A stretch of DNA of 64,000 nt, from assembly GCA_003326205.1 (NCBI GenBank), contig LWTK01000052.1, positions 31,037-95,036 of the forward strand, read 5' to 3'. Shown piece by piece: positions 17,455-26,273 of the stretch (position 1 is the first letter of the stretch; every line of letters begins with the position of its first letter). The notes below the pieces were generated by a model that saw only the letters and a program-made list of their open reading frames with translations, did no database searches and was not told where the DNA came from. This DNA comes from Nostoc sp. ATCC 43529 (GTDB lineage: Bacteria; Cyanobacteriota; Cyanobacteriia; Cyanobacteriales; Nostocaceae). The position numbers were made by a program, and so were the translations under genes.

Positions 17455-20400
17455 TGTCAATGACTAGTGAATCATCGGCAAATAATCCATTAGAACAGCT
17501 AATTGCTATTTTAAGTAGCAAAAATTTTGACCTGACTGGAGAAGAAATTGCTGATATCCTCTGGTTAAACCTGCAACGGCAATCAATCGAGGAACCAAAA
17601 ATCAGCGTAACTTCTTCTTCAACCTCCTCAATCTCCTCAACCTCCTCAACCTCCTCAACCTCCTCAACCTCCTCAACCTCCTCAACCTCCTCAACGTCCC
17701 CAAGCGCTGAGATTTATCCACAAACTCTACCCAGTAACAATCCAAATCTCCAGAGAACAAAAGCGCTTCCATTGCGAGTACCGGATGCACCTTCCTTACG
17801 AGAACCCCTAATTTTGGCGCAAGCCCTAAAACCTTTGATGCGGCGGGTTGAGTCTGGAAAAAAAACAGTATTAGATGAAACCACTACATCAGAACGTACC
17901 GCCGCCGAGGGAATATGTATACCTGTTCTCAAGTCAGAACCAGAACCTTGGTTAGAGTTGGCATTGGTGATTGATGAGAGCAAATCAATGCTGATTTGGC
18001 GACATACAATAAGGGAATTAAAACGACTGCTAGAACATTATGGTGCTTTCCGGGATGTGCGGACTTGGGGATTGATCTTAGTTAGTGATGAAAACGGAAA
18101 ACAATCTATTCGCATTCGACCTGGAATTGGGGAAACAGCAAATGACCAACGGCTTGCTAGTCCCACTGAATTAATTGACCCTAGTGGTCGTCGCTTGATT
18201 TTGGTTGTGAGTGACTGTGTTGCAGCCATGTGGCGTGATGGTACTCTCACCCCAGCTTTACAATTTTGGGCAAAAAGTCAACCTCTAGCCATTGTGCAGA
18301 TGTTACCAGATTGGTTGTGGTTGAGAACGGGTTTAGGTGCAGGTGCTTCAGTACGGTTGGGAAGTTTGGCTCCTGGGGTTGCTAACCAGTATTTATTAAT
18401 TAAAGAACTTTTGCTGTGGAAAGATTTCGATCTCGACAGTGGAATTAAAATTCCAGTTTTGACCTTAGAACCAGAAGTTGCTTTGACTTGGAGCCAAATG
18501 GTAGCAGGAAAAAGCCAGGCAATAGTTTCAGGGTTTGTTTTTCCCTCACAATTAAAATTAGAATCACAAGCTGACACCAAAGATTTATCAACAACATCAA
18601 AAAATAATATTAGTCAAATTAATGCAAAAGACAGGGTTTACCGCTTTCGCATGACTGCCTCACCAATGGCGCGAAAACTTGCAGGGTTACTTGCAGCAGC
18701 ACCAGTTATTAATTTACCCGTGGTGCGATTAATTCAAGAAACTATGCTGCGTGATTCTCGACAAGTTAATGTTGCAGAAGTGTTTTTAGGCGGATTATTA
18801 AAACCATTAACAGAGATTAAAACTGATACCAATCCCGATGCAGTGCAGTACGATTTTATGGATGATGAGATACGAGATATCTTATTAGCATCGGCACCTA
18901 TAAGTGATTCAGCAGAGATAATTAATGTAGTTTCTCTATATATTGCAAACAACTTAGGTAAGTCATTGGCAGATTTTGTTGCCTTATTACAAGCACCAGA
19001 AGGAGCAGAAGATTCACTGATAAAACCGTTTGCCAAGATGACAACTAAATTATTGAAAAAACTAGGAGGTGACTACGCTGAATTTGCCAATCAAATAGAA
19101 GAAAACCAAGTAATTAACTTTGCTAAATCTCTGAAAAACGAAGATTTAGATATTGTTACTATTGTCAGAGTAATTATCGCAAATTTTACTGATTCCACAC
19201 CTTCATATCTTACTCAATACATTAAAAATGCTTTAATAATTCAACCAGTTTATGAAGAATTTATTGAAAATTTTGGTGGAGGACAAGGCAATAGGTTTTC
19301 CACTAGAAGATTACAACTTAATGGAGAAGCAAACGAAATATTTTTAATTCGAGGCAAACAAATTCAAGCAACATTAGAAATTAATCATGATTGCCCTGAA
19401 TGTGGTACAGCTATTAATCAAATTATTGTTGGCATAGGAGGCGAAGAACAAGCCCAAGCTTGTGTATGGATTGGGGGAAGTTCAAGTTATGGCTGGCAAA
19501 CCGTTTCTTTTTCTTTAAATATTCCTGATATTCCTGGTGTTTATTACATTCGCACTCGCTACGCTCAAGCTTATAATCGCGAAGATGCATTAGGTTGGTG
19601 GAAAGTAGATCGCCCTGATGGCCCCACAGAAGCAGCGAATATTGGTGCTGTAGTAGTTGGGATAAATATTGTTTTAGAATTATTTGCTGGAGAGTATCTT
19701 TGTGCTGTGAAATGGGGTGGAGAATCTGGTGATTGGCATGAAGGTACAGAAAAATTATTTATTTCCAGAGATGGTGAAGTGCGATTTATTTCCCGATTTG
19801 GTTCTGCTGTGATTCATAATTGGCAATTAACAGAAAATACGCTTTCGTGGGAATTTGATGTCAATCAAACTGCTGCTAGTTTTACTTTTAAAGTAAATAG
19901 TAAAGATAGTTATTTTTGGGAAAGTAACCAGACAGGTAAGTTATTTGAAGGATGGTTAAATTATCCCAATGAAGGTCGAATTGATTTTCGAGGCAGATTT
20001 GTAAATGACCAATATCAACCAATTCATAACACTGTAAAAAAAATCCTGATAGTCTCGGCTAATCCTCAAGATAGAAATAGACGGCTTGTGCATGAAGAAG
20101 CTAGAGAAATTCAAGCAGGGTTAGAACGTGCCAAAATTCAAGAGCATTTTGCAATTATTATTACATCGGCAGAGCGTTTCGATGATTTACGCCGCGCTAT
20201 TTTAGATCAAGAACCTCAAATTATCGATCTTTATGGATATGGGGAAGGAAATCAAGGTTTCGCTTTAGAAGATAACACAGGGAAAATACAACTTGTGAGT
20301 AGTGAATCACTCTCAAGCCTGTTTTCTTTATTTCCAAGTATTGAGTGTGTATTATTAAATGGCTGTTATGACGAAGCACAAGCAGAAGCAATTAGTCAAC

Positions 20401-21668
20401 ATATTGATTATGTTATAGGCATAAATCAAGCACTAGGAGAACGAGCAGCAATTGAGTTTGCAGTCGGATTTTATCATGCTCTTGCTGCTGGAAGATCCTA
20501 TGAAGATGCTTACAAATTTGGGTGTTTACCTATTGATAATTTAGAGAATATCTCAGAATCGGCAATGCCAATCTTCATACATCGAAAAAACACAATTAAT
20601 GCTGACATCCTGCAAAGTAACTCTTCACCATTGCCCCGGCCTTTTCGTGCCGTACAACCAGTTTCGCTGGAAATGCCAGAAGGAACGATGTCGAGTGAAT
20701 CTCAATTTTACATAGAACGGTCATCAGATCTACTTGCTTTAGAAATAATTAAGCAGCAGGGTGTGACTATCATCATTAAAGGCCCTCGCCAAATGGGCAA
20801 AAGTTCTTTGTTAATTCGTACTATTGATGCTGCTGTCGCAGTAGGTAAATGGGTAGTATTTTTAGATTTTCAATTATTTGATAAAGCTACTTTAAACAAT
20901 GCTGATAACTTCTTTCGGCAGTTTTGCTGTTGGCTAACTGATGAACTAGAAATGGCAGATAAAGTAGATGAGTATTGGCAGACGCCTTTAGGTTATAGCC
21001 AACGTTGTACTCGCTATGTAAATCGATATATCCTGAAGGATTTTGGCAAGCCTTTAGTATTGGCAATGGATGAAGTGGAAAGTATTTTTGATAGCGAATT
21101 TCGTTCTGATTTCTTTGCAATGTTGAGAAGTTGGCACAATAGCCGCGCTATCACTCCTATCTGGAAAAATCTCGATTTAGTACTGGCAACATCCACTGAG
21201 CCTTACCAGTTCATTGATAATCTCCATGAATCACCGTTTAATGTGGGAGTAGCCGTAAATTTAGAAGATTTTACAACAGAACAGGTTGCCGACTTGAACC
21301 GCCGTCATGGTTCGCCCCTCAATTCCAGCGAAGAACGGCAATTGATGGCGTTGCTGAATGGGCATCCTTACTTGGTGCGTCTTGCACTCTATGTAATTGC
21401 TAGCCAGCGTCTCTCCACTGCTGAATTATTTACCAACGCTACGGCTGATAATGGCCCCTTTGGTAATCATTTGCGTAATTACCTTTTTCGTTTGCATAAC
21501 AAAACAGAGTTGGTTCAAGGTATGCTCCAGGTAATTCGCCAGAACATCTGCGATGAACGCGTTTTCTTCCGCTTGCACGGTGCAGGGTTGGTGCGTCGAG
21601 AAGGGCACAAAGTAATCCCCCGTTGCCAACTTTACGCTGAGTATTTTCGTGAGAAGCTTCGTGGCTGA
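17454..21668 (+). CDS. SAV_2336/vWA - beta module - degenerate CHAT - AAA_35 fusion protein
   Basis: The protein has 1404 residues. In order: a helical N terminus (1-50); a Ser/Thr tandem-repeat linker (about 53-83); a SAV_2336-type vWA region (about 100-450) with an intact MIDAS DxSxS at D174-S176-S178; two beta-rich segments (about 615-850) that I cannot name, the first with a CPEC pair; a CHAT-like caspase fold (about 862-1040); and an AAA_35 NTPase with Walker A GPRQMGKSS from 1110 and Walker B MDEVE at D1206/E1207. In the CHAT part the expected HFxGHG reads DLYGYG (925-930), so the catalytic His is Tyr929, although Cys971 (LNGCYDE) is kept. It is the probable effector/switch of the VMAP-MoxR-vWA operon. 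Confidence 0.8.
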   Translation: MSMTSESSANNPLEQLIAILSSKNFDLTGEEIADILWLNLQRQSIEEPKISVTSSSTSSISSTSSTSSTSSTSSTSSTSSTSPSAEIYPQTLPSNNPNLQRTKALPLRVPDAPSLREPLILAQALKPLMRRVESGKKTVLDETTTSERTAAEGICIPVLKSEPEPWLELALVIDESKSMLIWRHTIRELKRLLEHYGAFRDVRTWGLILVSDENGKQSIRIRPGIGETANDQRLASPTELIDPSGRRLILVVSDCVAAMWRDGTLTPALQFWAKSQPLAIVQMLPDWLWLRTGLGAGASVRLGSLAPGVANQYLLIKELLLWKDFDLDSGIKIPVLTLEPEVALTWSQMVAGKSQAIVSGFVFPSQLKLESQADTKDLSTTSKNNISQINAKDRVYRFRMTASPMARKLAGLLAAAPVINLPVVRLIQETMLRDSRQVNVAEVFLGGLLKPLTEIKTDTNPDAVQYDFMDDEIRDILLASAPISDSAEIINVVSLYIANNLGKSLADFVALLQAPEGAEDSLIKPFAKMTTKLLKKLGGDYAEFANQIEENQVINFAKSLKNEDLDIVTIVRVIIANFTDSTPSYLTQYIKNALIIQPVYEEFIENFGGGQGNRFSTRRLQLNGEANEIFLIRGKQIQATLEINHDCPECGTAINQIIVGIGGEEQAQACVWIGGSSSYGWQTVSFSLNIPDIPGVYYIRTRYAQAYNREDALGWWKVDRPDGPTEAANIGAVVVGINIVLELFAGEYLCAVKWGGESGDWHEGTEKLFISRDGEVRFISRFGSAVIHNWQLTENTLSWEFDVNQTAASFTFKVNSKDSYFWESNQTGKLFEGWLNYPNEGRIDFRGRFVNDQYQPIHNTVKKILIVSANPQDRNRRLVHEEAREIQAGLERAKIQEHFAIIITSAERFDDLRRAILDQEPQIIDLYGYGEGNQGFALEDNTGKIQLVSSESLSSLFSLFPSIECVLLNGCYDEAQAEAISQHIDYVIGINQALGERAAIEFAVGFYHALAAGRSYEDAYKFGCLPIDNLENISESAMPIFIHRKNTINADILQSNSSPLPRPFRAVQPVSLEMPEGTMSSESQFYIERSSDLLALEIIKQQGVTIIIKGPRQMGKSSLLIRTIDAAVAVGKWVVFLDFQLFDKATLNNADNFFRQFCCWLTDELEMADKVDEYWQTPLGYSQRCTRYVNRYILKDFGKPLVLAMDEVESIFDSEFRSDFFAMLRSWHNSRAITPIWKNLDLVLATSTEPYQFIDNLHESPFNVGVAVNLEDFTTEQVADLNRRHGSPLNSSEERQLMALLNGHPYLVRLALYVIASQRLSTAELFTNATADNGPFGNHLRNYLFRLHNKTELVQGMLQVIRQNICDERVFFRLHGAGLVRREGHKVIPRCQLYAEYFREKLRG
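17614..17700 (+). repeat. In-frame 9-bp tandem repeat (TCCTCAACC)
   Basis: About eight to nine near-perfect copies of TCCTCAACC lie inside the vWA-fusion gene and encode a Ser-Ser-Thr linker at residues about 53-83. Because the unit is 9 bp, gain or loss of copies keeps the frame and changes only linker length. In the +1 frame the same DNA reads Pro-Gln-Pro, a common linker in such proteins. The opposite strand reads as an artefactual Leu-Arg-Arg frame. Confidence 0.9.
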
Positions 21669-21992
21669 ATTAAGTGTTTATACAAGTTCTCCAAAAGATA
21701 TAGGACTCCTATTTGATTTTTGAACAAAACTCAGTACACATTCATTTTCTAAAACCCTATTGCCTATTGCCTATTAGACATCTCCAGAAATTAAATATGC
21801 GTTATCCAAAACCCTTGTAGAAACGTAGCATTGCTACGTCTCTACATTATTTTTCACTCCTATGTCTATTGCCTATTGCCTTCCTACGCAAATCAGTTCA
21901 GTAATCAAATCGGATTCCTATATTGCTATGTAAGTGTGAATTTACTGCTAACTCAATCAATGAAATTTTTGAATTTTTTTTAGAGATAGATT
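21669..21992. other. Intergenic region filled by MITE-like element A
   Basis: This 324 bp gap between the conflict operon and the convergent DUF2294 gene is almost entirely the element at 21,700-21,921. No gene or clear terminator is seen. Confidence 0.6.
21700..21921. mobile_element. MITE-like element A, copy 2
   Basis: Its ends, ATAGGACTCCTATTTGATT and (reverse complement) ATAGGAATCCGATTTGATT, pair over 19 bp with three mismatches and match copy 1 at 272-398. The core has TTGCCTA heptamers plus an extra palindrome, GTAGAAACGTAGCATTGC continuing into TACGTCTCTAC (about 21,818-21,846), absent from copy 1. The difference in core between copies suggests secondary insertion. Confidence 0.65.
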
Positions 21993-22343
21993 TTAGATGA
22001 TAGATTTTAAAACAACAATAATTCCAGTACGACCTGTTGCTAAATTTGTATTTGTCATCAGATCAAGGACAGGTTTGCCAACAATTTCCTCTATGATTTT
22101 TTTCAATTGTGGTTTAATTAATTTATCTAAATATAATCGCACTTGTTCAGCTAAATTGTCATAGCCTCCCTGAAGTAAAGTTTCTTCAACGGGGGTAACG
22201 GAGTTTTCTAGAGAAATTACAATTTCATTATCAAAAAAATGACAAATAATTTGGCTAGGTGGCTGTCCAAGTCTTTGATTATATAAATTTTTAACCTGGT
22301 CTGATATTTCTGTTTCTAATTGTCCAAGAGTAGGTTGTATCAT
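21993..22343 (-). CDS. DUF2294 family protein
   Basis: The protein has 116 residues with the pattern PTLGQLETEISDQVKNLYNQRLG, then ENSVTPVEETLL and a TNTNLATGRTGIIVVL C-terminal segment. This is the DUF2294 family, found as single small proteins in cyanobacteria and Firmicutes and of unknown function. The GRTGI..VL tail is the conserved end. It stands alone, convergent with the conflict operon. Confidence 0.78.
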   Translation of the reverse strand: MIQPTLGQLETEISDQVKNLYNQRLGQPPSQIICHFFDNEIVISLENSVTPVEETLLQGGYDNLAEQVRLYLDKLIKPQLKKIIEEIVGKPVLDLMTNTNLATGRTGIIVVLKSII

Positions 22344-22593
22344 TAGGAGTTAGAGTATAATATTTATTCCTCAAGTCTCCAAGTAGGAGTTTTGAAAATT
22401 ATACTATATTCAGGTAATATTGTGAAAAATTTATCGATACTGTAGATTAAGTTCGTGTATCAATGTAATGTATTTAGTAGGATTTTTCAGGCAAAGAATC
22501 CCACATACCAGAAGTATAAAAGTTCTTAATCAAGGATTTGCGTTGTGTACATTTAATTACTGCTCCTTTGTCTTTGGTTAATGAGTAATTATT

Positions 22594-23229
22594 TTATTTT
22601 GTACCAAACAAGCGATCGCCTGCATCTCCCAATCCAGGGATAATATAACCATGCTCGTCCAAATGCTCATCAATGGCAGCAGTATAAAGTGGTACATCAG
22701 GATGCGCTTGGCAGAAACGCTCAATACCTTCCGGTGCAGCAAGTAAGCAGACAAACTTAATTGATAGGGGATTAGTTGATTTCAGGCGTTCCACAGCTGC
22801 CACAGCTGAATTTCCAGTGGCCAGCATTGGATCGACCACAAGCATATCGCGCTTTTCAACATCATGAGGAACTTTGAAATAATACTCAATAGGAATTAGA
22901 GTTTTGGGATCGCGATATAAACCAATATGTCCCACCCTTGCTGATGGTATTAACTCTAACATCCCATCCAAAATTCCTTGTCCTGCACGCATCACGGAGA
23001 CTAGCACCAATTTTTTATCGGGAGCCAGCATTGGTGCATTCATTGAAGCTAATGGTGTTTGAATCTGTTCGGATTTTAGCGGTAAATCTCGCGTCACTTC
23101 ATAAGCCAATAACAGGCTAATTTCTTTGAGGAGGGTGCGAAATTTCGTGGTGCTGGTTTCAGCTTTCCGCATCAGCGTTAGTTTGTGCTGAATCAAGGGA
23201 TGTTCAATTAGTGTTACTTGGTTGTGCAT
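22594..23229 (-). CDS. upp: Uracil phosphoribosyltransferase
   Basis: The 211-residue enzyme makes UMP from uracil and PRPP. It shows LIEHPLIQHKLTLMRK at the N terminus, VSVMRAGQGILDGML, the PRPP loop VDPMLATGNSAVAAVE, and the uracil-binding GYIIPGLGDAGDRLFGTK end. It is the last gene of a minus-strand run behind URC4 and URC1, and the yeast URC pathway also uses a uracil phosphoribosyltransferase (URC6). A role in uracil catabolism as well as salvage is therefore likely. A 198 bp repeat separates it from URC4. Confidence 0.95.
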   Translation of the reverse strand: MHNQVTLIEHPLIQHKLTLMRKAETSTTKFRTLLKEISLLLAYEVTRDLPLKSEQIQTPLASMNAPMLAPDKKLVLVSVMRAGQGILDGMLELIPSARVGHIGLYRDPKTLIPIEYYFKVPHDVEKRDMLVVDPMLATGNSAVAAVERLKSTNPLSIKFVCLLAAPEGIERFCQAHPDVPLYTAAIDEHLDEHGYIIPGLGDAGDRLFGTK

Positions 23230-23242
23230 ATTTTTTCACGAA

Positions 23243-23410
23243 AAAGGGTAAAGGGTAAAGAAATTGGAGGAGGATTGTGACCTCCCTCAATTAAAGACCG
23301 GACTTAAATGAGGGGGCTTTAAACCCATTTGGGGGAAGGGGAAAGGGAAAAGATACATGCTCTAAAAAATCCATCCCTTTACCCTTTACCCCTTCCCCTT
23401 TCCCCTTTTA
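23243..23410. repeat. Inverted G/A- and C/T-rich repeats between upp and URC4
   Basis: AAAGGGTAAAGGGTAAAG (about 23,244-23,261) and GGGGGAAGGGGAAAGGG (from 23,331) are opposed by CCCTTTACCCTTTACCCC and CTTCCCCTTTCCCC at 23,375-23,408. They could fold into a large hairpin on the transcript and may attenuate read-through from URC4 into upp. This is inferred only from base pairing. Confidence 0.5.
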
Positions 23411-23427
23411 TTGGTAAAATTTGATAG

Positions 23428-24645
23428 TTAAAATACTGTACCATCACTATCTATTTGGATAGGTGACGTACCACCTGTTCTAAGTTCAGCGGCAATCTTA
23501 CGCCCAGCTGTCCAAGTTCCACCTTGGAGAATTTTCACTAATGGCATTTCTTCGGGGGTCATATTCAACTTTTCGCGCACTGTAGCGGCGATATAATCTA
23601 AGAGAATCACAGTTAAAGCACGCCATTCAACTATAACTTCTGATGCTACTGAATGGGGCGATCGCCAAACCTCTGAGTCTTTCACACCAATAAGTCCTAA
23701 ATCAATGCACAATCCCCCATTTCGATATTCTGGTAATCCTGTAAGGGCATCTAAACCAGTAATTACTAAACCGAGTTCTTGTAGTGGTTCTAATAAAGAA
23801 TATGTCAGCCATTGAGACAATTTGTGAAAAGGCACTAAACCATCATTGCTAACAGCTGGATGTCGCCAAACATCTCCCAAATTTACCCCAGCAACTTCTA
23901 ATCTCCCAGGCCAAATTTCACTAAATCCTTCTAAAACTGCACTGAAAACTGTTGCAGCTGCTAACTGCCCATTTTCAGATTTACCCAAAAGATAATTTAC
24001 CAAATTTCCTGGACGAGGGTTTTCGTTACCAAACAAATTAGGTGAATAAACTACAGCTTGTCCTAATTTTTGTAATAATTTCAAGCGCCCAGAAATTCCC
24101 ACAAGAGGATTTTCTGCATTTACCTGAAAACCTGTGGCGAGTTCTGCTTCTGTAAATCCTTGCAATTTTTGAGCATCTACTTGGGGCAAATTATGACTCG
24201 AAAAAGCACCTTCACAAAACATTTGAAAACTGGCTACAGCTAACCCTTCCGATCGCCCCAATTTTAACCCAGTCTCCTGTTCATCATAACGCCAGTTGTT
24301 CCCTGCACCCGCATCCAACAATACACTGACAATCGCCAAATCAAACTTAGCAGCAGCTTTTTCCAGAGGTGTTAGTCCCGCCAGCTGAGTATCCAACACA
24401 GCTAAACGCGCTACACCCCCAGCCTCAAAATGTCGCCAACGGCTATGAAAGGGAATTTGCAAATCCGGGTACTCGCAACGCATGACTTCGATTACATAAT
24501 CTGCAACTTTTGTCAATTGCGTCAAATCGCAATTAAAATAACGCGATTTTCCCTCATTTACGAATGCAAACAGTTGCCTACACCGTTCCCGAATCGCCGC
24601 TGGCGAACGAAGATATGCAATTAATTGTTTTTTGTCATTAGTCAT
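23428..24645 (-). CDS. URC4/DUF1688 uracil catabolism protein
   Basis: The 405-residue protein belongs to DUF1688, the family of yeast Urc4 and Aspergillus UrgC, required for the URC route of uracil degradation; its exact reaction is not established to my knowledge. Recognisable parts are LRSPAAIRERC near residue 13, SRWRHFEAGG near 65, LLDAGAGNNWRYDE near 107, LFGNENPRPGNLVNYLL in the middle and EVWRSPHSVASEVIVEWRALTVILLD near 330. It lies between upp and a URC1-type gene, the classic bacterial URC neighbourhood. The start gives the normal N terminus. Confidence 0.88.
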   Translation of the reverse strand: MTNDKKQLIAYLRSPAAIRERCRQLFAFVNEGKSRYFNCDLTQLTKVADYVIEVMRCEYPDLQIPFHSRWRHFEAGGVARLAVLDTQLAGLTPLEKAAAKFDLAIVSVLLDAGAGNNWRYDEQETGLKLGRSEGLAVASFQMFCEGAFSSHNLPQVDAQKLQGFTEAELATGFQVNAENPLVGISGRLKLLQKLGQAVVYSPNLFGNENPRPGNLVNYLLGKSENGQLAAATVFSAVLEGFSEIWPGRLEVAGVNLGDVWRHPAVSNDGLVPFHKLSQWLTYSLLEPLQELGLVITGLDALTGLPEYRNGGLCIDLGLIGVKDSEVWRSPHSVASEVIVEWRALTVILLDYIAATVREKLNMTPEEMPLVKILQGGTWTAGRKIAAELRTGGTSPIQIDSDGTVF

Positions 24646-24726
24646 TGCACATTGGTAAAAATAAGGCAGAAGGCAGAAGTTCTTTAATTTTGAATTTTGA
24701 ATTTTGAATTTTGAATTGATTTCTCC

Positions 24727-25992
24727 CTACTCTACCAAGCCTCGCCCTTTCACCTCAGCTAAGCCATCAGCATCTAACACATCGCCTGTGGTGTAATATC
24801 CAGCGGCTTTTTTTGCCTCGATTTCTACGCGTGCATCTTGGGGAATTAAATCTTCTGGGATGGGTATTCTTTTTACAATCTCAATTCCCGCCTGGGTGAT
24901 GGCATTGTATTTCATATTACTCATGGATACCATGCGGTCAATGCGGGTAATGCCCAGCCAATGTAAGACATCTGGCATCAATTCTTGGAAGCGCATATCT
25001 TCCACGCCGGCGACACATTCGGTGCGGGCAAAGTAGGCATCAGCGCGATCGCCTCCTTCTTGCCGCTTCCTGGCGTTGTATACTAAGAATTTCGTCACCT
25101 CTCCTAAGGCACGGCCTTCTTTACGACAATAAATAATTACACCCACCCCGCCTTCCTGGGCGGTTTGGACGCATACTTCAATTCCATGTACTAAGTAGGG
25201 GCGACAGGTGCAAATATCTGAGCCAAATACGTCAGAACCGTTGCATTCATCATGAACTCGCACGGCTACGGGTTTATTGGGATCGGCGATCGCAGTAATA
25301 TCACCCACAATATACACTGTCACGCCTCCAATTGGCGGCAAAAACACCTCCAAATCCGAACGCGTCACCAATTCCGGAAACATCCCGCCGGTTTGTTCAA
25401 ATAAAGCACGGCGCAATTGCGCCTCTGAAATGCCAAAACGCTTGGCAATTCCTGGTAAATACCAAACTGGTTCAATGGCGGCTTTAGTGACGACTAAATC
25501 GCCACCTAATTTCATAATTTTGCCATCTACCTGCAAGCGCCCTTTGTCTATTGCATCTTGCAGTTCCGGCATATTAATGTGAGCTTTCGTGATGGCGATG
25601 GTGGGACGAATATCATATCCCTGTTGGTAATACGATGAAAATACCTCAGATGGCATCCCGCCAAAGGGATCGAGGGAAACTATCTTCTGGGCATCAAACC
25701 AACTGGGGTAAGGGCCGATATGCTCTACTGGGGATGTATTTGTCAAATCGGCTCGATGATCTGACTGCAAAGCACCGCTAGCCACTGCTAAAGCACGATA
25801 AATCGCATAACTCCCAGAGTGAGTACCGATGACGTTGCGATGTGCTTGCTTGGTCAGCGTGGCAATAATCGGCCCCCTTTGCATGGGATCGGTTGCCCCC
25901 CATTGAATGGGAATTGGCTTAGGGCCAAAGCTACTAGGATGCGAAGTAAGAACAATATGCCTGGAAACGTCGTTTTGCTTTGGCATAGTCAT
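24727..25992 (-). CDS. URC1-type GTP cyclohydrolase II-like protein
   Basis: The protein has 421 residues, far longer than RibA GCHII (about 200). Residues 240-345 match the GCHII core with the zinc triad C250, C261 and C263 (C-X10-C-X-C as in GCHII) and the catalytic loop YCRKEGRALGEVTKF. The first 220 residues are the extra domain characteristic of Urc1-like proteins (HIVLTSHPSSFGPKPIPIQWG, HSGSYAIYRALAVASG). Urc1 is needed for pyrimidine-ring catabolism, not riboflavin synthesis. It heads the minus-strand URC run and is divergent from the TPR/ABC genes across 281 bp that must hold both promoters. Confidence 0.88.
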   Translation of the reverse strand: MTMPKQNDVSRHIVLTSHPSSFGPKPIPIQWGATDPMQRGPIIATLTKQAHRNVIGTHSGSYAIYRALAVASGALQSDHRADLTNTSPVEHIGPYPSWFDAQKIVSLDPFGGMPSEVFSSYYQQGYDIRPTIAITKAHINMPELQDAIDKGRLQVDGKIMKLGGDLVVTKAAIEPVWYLPGIAKRFGISEAQLRRALFEQTGGMFPELVTRSDLEVFLPPIGGVTVYIVGDITAIADPNKPVAVRVHDECNGSDVFGSDICTCRPYLVHGIEVCVQTAQEGGVGVIIYCRKEGRALGEVTKFLVYNARKRQEGGDRADAYFARTECVAGVEDMRFQELMPDVLHWLGITRIDRMVSMSNMKYNAITQAGIEIVKRIPIPEDLIPQDARVEIEAKKAAGYYTTGDVLDADGLAEVKGRGLVE

Positions 25993-26273
25993 GAATATTT
26001 TTGTAATGTTTTTATGAACTATTAGTTACTAGGGAACTGTCAACTACCTATAGTTAGTTTTTATTTTTAAAAGCGTGACATCCTTACCAACAAGCAGTTG
26101 TGACTTTCAATGTCGAGTTTGGCATTAGTCATATTGTCGAATACAAAAAATAACACAGAAATTTCATAAATAGCAATTGTTCTCCGTAAATTTAAAGATG
26201 ACTTTAAAATTGTTTTAGACGTTAAATTTTGTGAGAAAGTAAAAATAAAGGTATATTCACCGATCTCAAATTC

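Noticed and set aside
17602..17790. Minus-strand frame rich in Leu-Arg-Arg repeats
   Set aside because: It is only the reverse reading of the 9-bp tandem repeat inside the vWA-fusion gene.
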